Source of the DNA: an uncultured Clostridia bacterium
Lineage (GTDB): Bacteria; Bacillota; Clostridia; UBA1381
Direction of reading: 5' to 3'
Assembly (NCBI GenBank): GCA_934454035.1
Contig: CAKSFY010000106.1
Span: 1 to 7,852 of the forward strand
DNA length: 7,852 nt
Numbering within the stretch: position 1 is the stretch's first letter; each line of letters begins with the position of its first letter. The translations under genes and the position numbers were made by a program. The notes beneath the pieces are model-generated. The model saw only the letters and a program-made list of their open reading frames with translations, was not told where the DNA came from and searched no databases. Positions 1-6,460 of the stretch are shown in pieces.

Positions 1-509
1 GCATATATGTCTTCTGCGGAGCTGCCGTAGTCCTTTTTAAATTTTTCAACTGCTTTTTGAGCTATTCTTTTTACGGTACCCTTCCAGCCGGAATGAACTG
101 ACGCAATTACCTTTTTCTTTTTATCATACAGCAAAACCGGAACACAGTCGGCATAAAAAGTAACAAGCGCAGCCTCCGGGTCGTCGGTTATAAGTCCGTC
201 GGCACTTTTAAATTTATTCGGCGAATACAAACCGTTTCCGCAGTCTGCCCTTGTCACATTAACGATATTGTCCTCATGAACTTGATTTGACAAAATCAGA
301 CTTTCGGGATTGATTCCGATGCCGCCGCAGATTATCTCAAAATTACGCATAACATTTTCACGCTTATCTTCCGAATGAAGCCGCAAATTCATGCTTTCGT
401 ATATGCCTGTGCTTACTCCTCCTCTTTTGGTGGTAAAGCAATGCCTTACTCCGTCAAAATCCGATATTTTATAAAATTCCAAATCATTATATTTTACAAG
501 CTCAAACAA
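1..509 (-). CDS. pgeF: Laccase-domain protein, PgeF/YfiH/YlmD family (partial, C-terminus missing)
   Basis: The 169 complete codons visible match the multicopper-oxidase-like 'laccase domain' family, which is not a true laccase. E. coli YfiH (PgeF) is reported to remove wrongly incorporated L-Ser from UDP-MurNAc. Other members have purine nucleoside phosphorylase or adenosine deaminase activity, so the substrate here is open. The family's metal-binding His/Cys/His set is present: His78 in NQVHEDN, Cys122 in ADCVPVLL and His139 in HSGWKGT. An N-terminal FTTKRGGVS motif (25-33) is also typical. Members are usually about 240-280 residues, so roughly the last 90 lie beyond the left edge. I chose a TTG start at 507-509 because AAGGAG sits 8 bases upstream; no ATG occurs before Met40, which is already inside the conserved domain. 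The start lies 2 bases after the uvrC stop, so the two genes are almost certainly co-transcribed and translationally coupled. Confidence 0.9.
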   Translation of the reverse strand, partial: MFELVKYNDLEFYKISDFDGVRHCFTTKRGGVSTGIYESMNLRLHSEDKRENVMRNFEIICGGIGINPESLILSNQVHEDNIVNVTRADCGNGLYSPNKFKSADGLITDDPEAALVTFYADCVPVLLYDKKKKVIASVHSGWKGTVKRIAQKAVEKFKKDYGSSAEDIY

Positions 510-511
510 TT

Positions 512-2377
512 TTACTGCTCCTTATTAAAATATGCCCATACTGCTCTTGCTGCCTTTTTATCCATTCCGTCTACCGCGAAAAGTTCTTCCTCACTTGCAT
601 TTGCAATAGCAGAAATAGTTTTAAAATGTGTCAAAAGCGCCCTGCGTCTTACTTCTCCGATACCCTTGATATTTTCAAGCTCGGATTTAACGCTTTCCTT
701 TTTGTGCAGCGAACGGTGATATGATATTGCCGTTCTGTGAACCTCATCCTGAATTCTTGTAACAAAATTAAACACACCCGTGACGGCTGAAATACCTATT
801 TCTCCGTCTTTTGAAACAAGTCCTCTCGTTCTGTGCTTGTTATCCTTAACCATGCCGAATGCCGGAATGTCCACATCCATTTGCTCCATAATCTCCAAAG
901 CAGCATTCAAATGCCCTTTTCCTCCGTCTATCAAAATCACATCCGGGTAAGGCAGAAATTTAGCTTCTTTCACGTTCATTTCATTATTTTCGATTTTTTC
1001 TTCTTCCTCAAGTGCGTGACGAAATCTTCTGTACAAAACTTCTTTCATTGATGAATAATCATCACTGCCCTCAACTGTTTTTATTTTAAATTTTCTGTAT
1101 TTTCCCGGAGCCGGCTTTCCGTTTTGAAAAACAATCATTGCAGCAACATTATCCGCTCCAGAAATATTTGAAATATCATATGCTTCGATTCGCTCCGCAG
1201 TCCTGCCTAGTCCGACAAGCTTTGAAAAAGCGCTGAGCGTTGTATTTTTTTCCTTTTCCTTAAGCTTTGAAATAATCCAATTTCCTGCTGCTGTTTCGGC
1301 ATTTTTTTTGACCATAAGCATAAGTTTTTTCTTTTCTCCGCGTTTAGGTGTTTGAATCTCTGCCTTGCAGCCTCTTTTTTTCGTCAGCCATTTTGATATT
1401 GTTTCGGTATCGTCAATCTCACGTTCTGTCAAAATCAAAGGCGGTATATCGGACTTATCCATATAAAACTGTTTTACAAAATCGGCAAGTAAAACCTCAG
1501 CTGTTTCCTCAGCCATATCAATCTTATAATTTTCCCTGCCTATTATTTTGCCGCCTCTTACAAAAAATATCTCCGTAAAAGCTTTTCCGTCCGCTTCGGC
1601 ATATGCGATAATATCCATATCGGTCTGCGAATCGGAATTGATAATTTTTTGTTTTTCCGACAGAGCATTAACCGATTTTATCTTATCTCTTAATCTTGCG
1701 GCTCTCTCATATTCAAAATTTTGCGCCGCCTCTTTCATTTCCCCTTCAAGTTCTTCCAAAAGCTTTTTGTGGTCGCCACTTAAAAAATCGCATATTTCAT
1801 AAAAAATCTTTTGATATTCCTCTTTTGAAACATTGCCTGTGCAAGGAGCAAAACAATTGTTTATGTGATAATTAAGGCAGGGTCTCCCTTTTCCTATATC
1901 CTGAGGGAAATGCCTTTGGCAGGTAGGCGGTTTAAATATCTTTTGTATTATGTCCAAAGTATTTTTGATAGTATTCACACCCATATAAGGACCGAAGTAT
2001 TTTGCGCCGTCATTTTTAAGAACACGTGTCTTTAATATTTTCGGATACTCTTGATTTATAGTAACCTTTAAATACGGATATTGCTTATCATCCTTTAAAA
2101 GAATATTATATTTCGGACGGTATTTCTTGATGAGATTGCACTCTAAAATGAGTGCTTCAACTTCCGAATCGGTAATAATATACTCAAAATATGAAATATG
2201 CGAAACCATCGCCCGAACCTTCGGAGTATGTGAAGCACTGTTTTGAAAATATTGGCGTACTCTGTTTTTCAGTATTTTTGCTTTTCCGACATAGATAATG
2301 GTATCATCGGCACTATGCATAAGATATACACCCGGACGTTCGGGTAAATTTTTCAGTTCTTCTTTTAAATCAAACAT
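512..2377 (-). CDS. uvrC: Excinuclease ABC subunit C (UvrC)
   Basis: UvrC is the dual nuclease of bacterial nucleotide excision repair. It is recruited by UvrB to a lesion and cuts on both sides of it. At 621 residues it is full length and all domains are visible in order. The GIY-YIG nuclease occupies about 12-95 (GVY 16-18, YVG 29-31, Arg39, Glu74) and makes the 3' cut. A four-cysteine cluster (Cys153, 167, 175, 179) matches the reported Fe-S site. A UVR motif at about 203-238 binds UvrB. The RNase H-like endonuclease for the 5' cut carries Asp401 (AYDISN), Asp484 (LIDGGKG) and His547 (DEVHRTA). Tandem helix-hairpin-helix motifs lie at about 565-618. The ATG start fits the family N-terminus, but only a weak AGAAAG (2384-2389) precedes it. 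The gene follows the HPr terminator and is coupled to pgeF downstream. Confidence 0.97.
   Translation of the reverse strand: MFDLKEELKNLPERPGVYLMHSADDTIIYVGKAKILKNRVRQYFQNSASHTPKVRAMVSHISYFEYIITDSEVEALILECNLIKKYRPKYNILLKDDKQYPYLKVTINQEYPKILKTRVLKNDGAKYFGPYMGVNTIKNTLDIIQKIFKPPTCQRHFPQDIGKGRPCLNYHINNCFAPCTGNVSKEEYQKIFYEICDFLSGDHKKLLEELEGEMKEAAQNFEYERAARLRDKIKSVNALSEKQKIINSDSQTDMDIIAYAEADGKAFTEIFFVRGGKIIGRENYKIDMAEETAEVLLADFVKQFYMDKSDIPPLILTEREIDDTETISKWLTKKRGCKAEIQTPKRGEKKKLMLMVKKNAETAAGNWIISKLKEKEKNTTLSAFSKLVGLGRTAERIEAYDISNISGADNVAAMIVFQNGKPAPGKYRKFKIKTVEGSDDYSSMKEVLYRRFRHALEEEEKIENNEMNVKEAKFLPYPDVILIDGGKGHLNAALEIMEQMDVDIPAFGMVKDNKHRTRGLVSKDGEIGISAVTGVFNFVTRIQDEVHRTAISYHRSLHKKESVKSELENIKGIGEVRRRALLTHFKTISAIANASEEELFAVDGMDKKAARAVWAYFNKEQ
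518..523 (-). promoter_or_regulatory. Ribosome binding site of pgeF, embedded in the uvrC 3' end
   Basis: AAGGAG is formed by the Lys-Glu codons just before the final Gln and stop of uvrC. It lies 8 bases from the TTG codon at 507-509. This spacing decides the non-ATG start and implies that ribosomes finishing uvrC re-initiate on the next gene. Confidence 0.75.
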
Positions 2378-2390
2378 AAAATTCTTTCTA

Positions 2391-2421
2391 AGAAAAAACT
2401 CTACATCAATACAATGTAGAG
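2391..2421 (-). terminator. Rho-independent terminator after HPr
   Basis: On the minus strand, CTCTACAT (2414-2421) pairs perfectly with ATGTAGAG (2399-2406) across a 7-base loop. A T-G pair can extend the stem inward. A run of six T (2393-2398), then CTT, follows immediately. It begins 22 bases after the HPr stop and ends just upstream of uvrC, so it should end the HPr message and limit read-through into uvrC. Confidence 0.88.
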
Positions 2422-2443
2422 CCGTCCTTAATATCCTTTATTA

Positions 2444-2707
2444 TTACTCTGTAAAGTTAGAAGCAATCAAATGCACCAAAACTTCAACCGCTTCTTGCTC
2501 ATCGGAACCGTCTGCAATGATATTTATTGATGTTCCTTTCGTTATCCCCAAAGACAAAACTCCAAGCAAGCTCTTGGCATTAACCTTCCGTTCATCTTTT
2601 TCAACCCATACACTGGATTTAAATTCATTTGCTTTTTGTATGAAAAAAGTAGCCGGTCTAGCATGAAGTCCTACCTGATTCTGCACAACTACATCTTTTG
2701 AAAACAT
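2444..2707 (-). CDS. ptsH: Phosphocarrier protein HPr
   Basis: HPr is the small cytoplasmic phosphocarrier of the sugar phosphotransferase system; it passes phosphate from enzyme I to the sugar-specific EIIA proteins. The 87-residue length is normal. The active-site motif GLHARPA carries His15 and Arg17, so this is a true phosphocarrier and not a Crh-type paralogue lacking the histidine. The second site, Ser46 in NAKSLLGVLSLG, is the residue that HPr kinase phosphorylates in Firmicutes for CcpA-dependent catabolite repression. The gene stands alone: no ptsI, hprK or sugar permease lies in the window, and it has its own promoter, a strong ribosome binding site and a terminator. In some Clostridia, HPr genes sit apart from ptsI, so the isolation is not abnormal. 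The symbol is by family; a genome with several HPr copies might name it differently. Confidence 0.95.
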   Translation of the reverse strand: MFSKDVVVQNQVGLHARPATFFIQKANEFKSSVWVEKDERKVNAKSLLGVLSLGITKGTSINIIADGSDEQEAVEVLVHLIASNFTE

Positions 2708-2715
2708 ACATAAAT

Positions 2716-2722
2716 CCCCCTT
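2716..2722 (-). promoter_or_regulatory. Ribosome binding site of HPr
   Basis: AAGGGGG lies 8 bases upstream of the ATG at 2705-2707. It is a strong Shine-Dalgarno sequence and supports this start and high expression. Confidence 0.75.
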
Positions 2723-2744
2723 GCAAGATTTTAATTATTTATCC

Positions 2745-2768
2745 GATTGACAACAAAATTCTGTCATC
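2745..2768 (-). repeat. Imperfect dyad in the HPr leader
   Basis: GATGACA (2762-2768) and TGTCAATC (2745-2752) form an inverted repeat with one unpaired base, separated by 9 bases. It lies downstream of the predicted transcription start and upstream of the ribosome binding site. It could be an operator or a leader hairpin, but the arms are short and chance is possible in A/T-rich DNA. Confidence 0.25.
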
Positions 2769-2790
2769 AAAACACACTGTCTTATTGTAT

Positions 2791-2819
2791 AGCATACTAA
2801 AAAATTCATTAATCGTCAA
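2791..2819 (-). promoter_or_regulatory. Predicted sigma-A promoter of HPr
   Basis: The -35 element TTGACG (2814-2819) and -10 element TATGCT (2791-2796) are separated by exactly 17 bases. Transcription would start near 2784, giving a leader of about 75 bases. A/T-rich DNA directly upstream could act as an UP element. A second -35-like TTGACT at 2848-2853 has only a poor -10 partner (TTAAAA at 2825-2830), so I rank it lower. Confidence 0.6.
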
Positions 2820-2820
2820 C

Positions 2821-2847
2821 AAATTTTTAATAACTATGTAAAAATTT
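2821..2847. repeat. Perfect 9-bp A/T inverted repeat between recA and HPr
   Basis: AAATTTTTA (2821-2829) and TAAAAATTT (2839-2847) are perfect inverted arms around a 9-base centre. The repeat ends 1 base upstream of the HPr -35 element. Its A/T-only arms make a weak RNA hairpin, so an UP-element or protein-binding role is at least as likely as a recA terminator. No G/C-rich terminator is seen after recA; the rest of this 167-base gap holds the HPr promoter and leader. Confidence 0.4.
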
Positions 2848-2874
2848 AGTCAAGATAGACTATAAAGCCAAATA

Positions 2875-3945
2875 TTATTTTTTATTTTCGTCAATTTCAA
2901 CTACCGGCTTTACACCGTTTTTTAGCTTTTCTCTAACCTTTGCTTCAATTTCATCGCAGAAGTCATGGTTTTCTTCCATATAGCGTCTTACATTATCTCT
3001 GCCCTGTCCCAGTCTTTCGCCGTTGTATGAGAACCATGCTCCCGACTTTTGAATGATATCCATGCTTACCGCAGTATCAAGTACATTGCCTTCTTTGGAA
3101 ATTCCTTTTCCGTAAAGAATATCAAATTCAGCTTCTTTAAACGGAGGTGCAACCTTATTTTTAACAACCTTGACTCTTGTTTTGTTACCGATTATTTCGG
3201 TTCCGTCCTTTATTGCCTCCTGCCGTCTTACTTCAAGACGAACGGATGAAAAGAACTTTAAAGCTCGTCCGCCCGGTGTTGTTTCCGGATTTCCGTAAAC
3301 TACACCGACCTTTTCTCTCAGCTGATTTATAAAAATAACAGCCGTTCCCGATTTGCTTGTGATACCGGTTAATTTTCTGAGTGCCTGAGACATAAGGCGA
3401 GCCAGCAAACCCACATGCGAGTCACCCATTTCACCCTCAATTTCAATCTTAGGAACAAGTGCCGCAACCGAGTCTATTACTATAACATCCAACGCGCCGC
3501 TTCTTACAAGTGCTTCCGCTATTTCCAAAGCCTGTTCGCCTGTGTCCGGCTGCGATACAATAAGATTATCAATATCAACACCCAGCTTCTCTGCATATTC
3601 GGGATCAAGCGCATGCTCAGCATCAATAAATGCAGCCTCACCGCCTCTTTTTTGAGCTTCTGCAACAACATGAAGCGCAACAGTTGTTTTTCCCGACGAT
3701 TCCGGACCGTATATTTCGATAACACGTCCTTTTGGCATACCTCCCACACCTAATGCAAGATCAAGAGTGAGCGATCCCGTCGGAATAACATCTACGCTGA
3801 TTGACGGTGCATCGCCCAGCTTCATTATGCTCCCTTTTCCGTATTGTTTTTCTATCGCGCCGAAAACTGACTCCAGCGCCTTTTTCTTTTCTTCCGGTTC
3901 CGATATGGCAGTCGGTACAACCTTCTTATTATTGTCTTTTCCCAT
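2875..3945 (-). CDS. recA: Recombinase RecA
   Basis: RecA forms filaments on single-stranded DNA, drives homologous strand exchange and triggers LexA self-cleavage in the SOS response. From the ATG at 3943-3945 the protein has 356 residues, which is normal. Landmarks are the Walker A loop GPESSGKT (80-87), catalytic Glu110 in FIDAEHALDP, Walker B ending at Asp158 (VIVIDS), Gln208 in INQLREK, the DNA-binding loop 2 region GVVYGNPETTPGG (214-226) and a short acidic C-terminal tail. The reading frame stays open upstream to a TTG at 3964-3966, which would add seven residues (MFRRGTR). I reject that start because GGAGAGG sits 7 bases before the ATG and lies inside the longer version. The gene has its own promoter after cinA. 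No recX gene follows; HPr does. Confidence 0.97.
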   Translation of the reverse strand: MGKDNNKKVVPTAISEPEEKKKALESVFGAIEKQYGKGSIMKLGDAPSISVDVIPTGSLTLDLALGVGGMPKGRVIEIYGPESSGKTTVALHVVAEAQKRGGEAAFIDAEHALDPEYAEKLGVDIDNLIVSQPDTGEQALEIAEALVRSGALDVIVIDSVAALVPKIEIEGEMGDSHVGLLARLMSQALRKLTGITSKSGTAVIFINQLREKVGVVYGNPETTPGGRALKFFSSVRLEVRRQEAIKDGTEIIGNKTRVKVVKNKVAPPFKEAEFDILYGKGISKEGNVLDTAVSMDIIQKSGAWFSYNGERLGQGRDNVRRYMEENHDFCDEIEAKVREKLKNGVKPVVEIDENKK

Positions 3946-3952
3946 ACGCGTT

Positions 3953-3959
3953 CCTCTCC
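3953..3959 (-). promoter_or_regulatory. Ribosome binding site of recA
   Basis: GGAGAGG lies 7 bases upstream of the ATG at 3943-3945. It settles the choice between that ATG and the in-frame TTG further upstream, which has no comparable site. Confidence 0.8.
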
Positions 3960-3971
3960 GAAACAAATTTC
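3960..3971 (-). promoter_or_regulatory. Degenerate SOS-box-like dyad in the recA leader
   Basis: GAAATTTGTTTC has inverted outer arms GAAA/TTTC with the same 4-4-4 spacing as the Gram-positive LexA site GAAC-N4-GTTC, but differs at the inner base of each arm. It lies downstream of the -10 element and directly before the ribosome binding site, where a bound repressor could block transcription. The C and G it lacks are strongly conserved in known sites, so LexA binding is uncertain. Confidence 0.25.
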
Positions 3972-3984
3972 ATATACTACATCT

Positions 3985-4013
3985 ATTATATATCACTTTT
4001 AGACAAAAATCAA
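3985..4013 (-). promoter_or_regulatory. Predicted sigma-A promoter of recA
   Basis: The -10 element TATAAT (3985-3990) is a perfect consensus, placed 17 bases from the -35 element TTGATT (4008-4013), which matches 4 of 6 positions. Transcription would start near 3978. A short dyad, CACTT (3994-3998) with AAGTG (4012-4016), overlaps the -35 and spacer. No terminator is visible between cinA and recA, so read-through from the upstream operon probably adds to this promoter. Confidence 0.75.
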
Positions 4014-4021
4014 GTGTTTTT

Positions 4022-5251
4022 TTATTTAATTCGCTTAAAAATCATATCAAATGCATTTAATGCCGCTGTATATCTTATTTTTTCTCGGCTTCCCGTAAGC
4101 ATGAGTTTTCTGACATCGGCAACACCGTTAAAGCAAACCGACACATAAACCAATCCAACAGGCTTTTCGGCTGTTCCTCCGCCCGGACCTGCTATTCCAG
4201 TTATACCGACACCAAAGTCCGAGCCTGCGGCTTTTGATACTCCCTCCGCCATCTCTTTTGCGGTCTCGCGGCTTACAGCTCCGAATTTGCTGAGTGTGCC
4301 GCTCTTTACACCAAGATATTTCATTTTTGCATTATTGGAATAAGTTACAAAGCTCTCACTCAAAATATCTGAGCTTCCCGGGATATCAACTATCATTTTA
4401 GCAAACATTCCACCGGTGCAGCTTTCCGCTGCCGATACCGTAAGCTTGTTTTTTATAAGCAATTCCACAACAGTCTCTGCAAGAGTCTTGTCCTCCTCAG
4501 CATATATATATTCGCCTATTTCCTTAATTATTCTTTCTCTCGCATTTGTTATCAGTCTTTTGCCATCCTGCTCATTTTCTGCCATTGCTGCAAGTCTTAA
4601 CCGAACTCCCGCCGTTTCCGCATACGGAGCAAGCGTCGGATTTGCACTCTTTTCCATCATATCTTTAAGCACTTCCGCAACCTTTGCCTCACCTATTCCA
4701 AACAGCTTAAAAGTATGAGAATACAAAGTTCCTGTCGATTTTTTCTTCAGATAAGGCAAAACGCTTTCTTCAAACATCGGCATAAGTTCATTTGGCGGAC
4801 CGGGCAGCATTATTGCCGCTTTACCGCCCTTTTCTATTATGCAACCCGGAGCAGTCCCATTATTATTTTTAAGAATAATAGAATGTTCCGGCATCATTGC
4901 CTGTTTAATATTGCTTTCCGGCATTTCACGATTTGTTTTTTTGAAATATTCTTTTATTGAATCCAGGCTATCCTTATCAAGCACAAGCCTTTCATCCATA
5001 GCTGCCGAAATGACCTCCTTTGTCAAATCGTCCGGCGTAGGACCAAGTCCCCCCGACACAATTACAATATCCGCCCTATTAAGAGACATATTTAAGCACT
5101 CGGTAAGTCTTTCTTTATTATCACCCACCACAGTCTGATAATATACATTAATTCCAAGCGCAGACAATTGTTCGGATAAAAATTTCGCATCGGTATTTAA
5201 AATTTCTCCCAGCAAAATCTCCGTTCCCACAGATATTAATTCAGCTTTCAT
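4022..5251 (-). CDS. cinA: CinA: nucleotide pyrophosphatase / NMN deamidase family protein
   Basis: CinA is named for competence induction in streptococci. Characterised members combine an N-terminal ADP-ribose pyrophosphatase (COG1058, MoCF-like fold) with a C-terminal NMN deamidase (PncC-like) that recycles pyridine nucleotides. Both halves are complete in 409 residues. The N-terminal part shows ISVGTEILLGEI (6-17), SGGLGPTPDDLT (66-77) and LPGPPNE (149-155). The C-terminal part shows AESCTGG (275-281), whose Ser277 is the expected catalytic serine, and GITGIAGPGGGTAEKPVG (349-366). An ATG three codons upstream (5258-5260) directly abuts the Shine-Dalgarno sequence, so I place the start at 5249-5251. 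The gene begins 15 bases after thiI and is followed by recA, a pairing common in Firmicutes. Whether it acts in competence here cannot be told. Confidence 0.95.
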   Translation of the reverse strand: MKAELISVGTEILLGEILNTDAKFLSEQLSALGINVYYQTVVGDNKERLTECLNMSLNRADIVIVSGGLGPTPDDLTKEVISAAMDERLVLDKDSLDSIKEYFKKTNREMPESNIKQAMMPEHSIILKNNNGTAPGCIIEKGGKAAIMLPGPPNELMPMFEESVLPYLKKKSTGTLYSHTFKLFGIGEAKVAEVLKDMMEKSANPTLAPYAETAGVRLRLAAMAENEQDGKRLITNARERIIKEIGEYIYAEEDKTLAETVVELLIKNKLTVSAAESCTGGMFAKMIVDIPGSSDILSESFVTYSNNAKMKYLGVKSGTLSKFGAVSRETAKEMAEGVSKAAGSDFGVGITGIAGPGGGTAEKPVGLVYVSVCFNGVADVRKLMLTGSREKIRYTAALNAFDMIFKRIK

Positions 5252-5260
5252 ACTCAGCAT

Positions 5261-5266
5261 CTCCTT
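5261..5266 (-). promoter_or_regulatory. Ribosome binding site of cinA
   Basis: AAGGAG begins immediately after the thiI stop. It lies 9 bases from the ATG at 5249-5251 but 0 bases from the ATG at 5258-5260. Only the downstream ATG has workable spacing. Confidence 0.75.
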
Positions 5267-6448
5267 TTATGCTTTCGGGAAAACTTCAATGTATTCCACT
5301 CCGTCAAGTGCATTTTTGATAAGCCCGTCAACATCAAGCACCGACTCGGTTTTTTCCACGCTTGCAAGCTTCGGGTTTGTGGTAGGATGTTTCGGGGTAA
5401 ATACGGTGCAGCAATCCTCATAAGGCAAAATAGATGTCTCAAACGCACCGATTTGCCTTGATCTTGTTATTATTTCTTCTTTATCCATACCGATGAGCGG
5501 ACGCAGCACAGGCATCTTCACAACAGAATTTGTTACGTTCAGTGCGGCAATTGTCTGGCTTGCTACCTGACCTACACTTTCACCCGTGATAAGTGCCGAT
5601 GAATGATGTACTTCTGCCAGCTTTTCCGCAATTCTCATCATAAAACGACGCATTATAAGCGTCATATGCTCCTCGGGACAATTGTCACGGATAGCAAGCT
5701 GTATTTCAGTAAAAGGCACAACATACAAATTCACTTTTGACGTGTACCTTGCTAAAATTCCGGCAAGGTCAATAACCTTTTCTTTCGCTCTGTCGCTTGT
5801 ATACGGAAAGCTGAAAAAGTTTACGGCATTAATTTCAACTCCTCTTTTTGCAATCATATGCCCTGCAACCGGACTGTCAATTCCTCCGGATAAAAGAAGA
5901 GTTGCCTTGCTTGCGGTTCCGATAGGCATGCCGCCCTGTCCCGGGATTTTATTCTGTTCGCAATACACATATGCCGCAAAGTCGCGAACCTCAATCTTAA
6001 CCGTTATTTCGGGATTGTGCACATCTACGATCAGACCGCTGCACACATCGTCAAGATAACCTCCGACCTCCATAGCTGTCTGCAGCGAATTGTACGGAAA
6101 ACTCTTATCTGCTCTTTTGGCTTCTACCTTGAACCTTATTCCCGGCTTAAGCTCGTTTCTGCAATATTCAGATGCAGCGGCTTTGATTTTTTCGATATCC
6201 TTTTCAACCACGCATGCCTTGGTAATCGAAACAATTCCGAACACTCTTGTAAGCTGCTTTATAACTGCGTCTGTTTTGCTCTCATCAAGTACCTCTATAT
6301 AAATTGTCGCCTGCATGAGCCGTACGTTTATTTCGGAAATATTCCTGACTGAATTTTTTATATTGCTGACAAGCACCCGTTCAAATCTTGCACGGTTACC
6401 TCCCTTTAGAATAATTTCTCCGTATTTTACAAGTATTATTTCTTTCAT
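5267..6448 (-). CDS. thiI: tRNA 4-thiouridine synthase ThiI (short form, no rhodanese domain)
   Basis: ThiI adenylates U8 of certain tRNAs and replaces its oxygen with sulfur to give 4-thiouridine, a near-UV sensor. In some bacteria it also supplies sulfur for the thiamine thiazole. The 393 residues comprise an N-terminal ferredoxin-like part (about 1-75), a THUMP RNA-binding domain (about 60-165) and an ATP pyrophosphatase domain with the PP-loop SGGIDSP (187-193). Conserved stretches GESVGQVASQT (289-299) and PYEDCCTVFTPKHP (342-355) follow; Cys346 or Cys347 is the likely catalytic cysteine. The protein ends there, without the C-terminal rhodanese domain of E. coli ThiI, as in B. subtilis. 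In that species NifZ delivers sulfur directly, which fits the desulfurase gene 12 bases upstream. AGGAAG (6455-6460) is the ribosome binding site. Which of tRNA or thiamine is served cannot be read from the sequence. Confidence 0.96.
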   Translation of the reverse strand: MKEIILVKYGEIILKGGNRARFERVLVSNIKNSVRNISEINVRLMQATIYIEVLDESKTDAVIKQLTRVFGIVSITKACVVEKDIEKIKAAASEYCRNELKPGIRFKVEAKRADKSFPYNSLQTAMEVGGYLDDVCSGLIVDVHNPEITVKIEVRDFAAYVYCEQNKIPGQGGMPIGTASKATLLLSGGIDSPVAGHMIAKRGVEINAVNFFSFPYTSDRAKEKVIDLAGILARYTSKVNLYVVPFTEIQLAIRDNCPEEHMTLIMRRFMMRIAEKLAEVHHSSALITGESVGQVASQTIAALNVTNSVVKMPVLRPLIGMDKEEIITRSRQIGAFETSILPYEDCCTVFTPKHPTTNPKLASVEKTESVLDVDGLIKNALDGVEYIEVFPKA

Positions 6449-6460
6449 GGCTTACTTCCT

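Noticed and set aside
375..719. Plus-strand open frame of 114 codons; similar plus-strand frames occur across the window, for example 2298-2666, 3801-4148 and 5682-6059
   Set aside because: Each lies antisense to a well-supported minus-strand gene, has no recognisable domain, and shows the Ser/Phe/Leu-rich composition expected from a complementary shadow frame. None has a convincing ribosome binding site plus promoter.
2020..2031. GAAC-ACGT-GTCT, close to the Gram-positive SOS consensus
   Set aside because: It is internal to uvrC, far from any start, with a broken right arm. It encodes conserved protein and is unlikely to be regulatory.
2848..2867. Possible recA terminator: TAGTC/GACTA hairpin followed by AAATTTTT
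   Set aside because: The stem is only 5 bp and A/T-rich, and the T-run is separated from it by A residues. It is too weak to call; the perfect A/T dyad just downstream is reported as a repeat instead.
3519..3749. Minus-strand 76-codon frame inside recA, and a similar one at 5254-5448 over the thiI end
   Set aside because: Alternative frames of recA and thiI with no family resemblance; the overlapped genes are intact and conserved.
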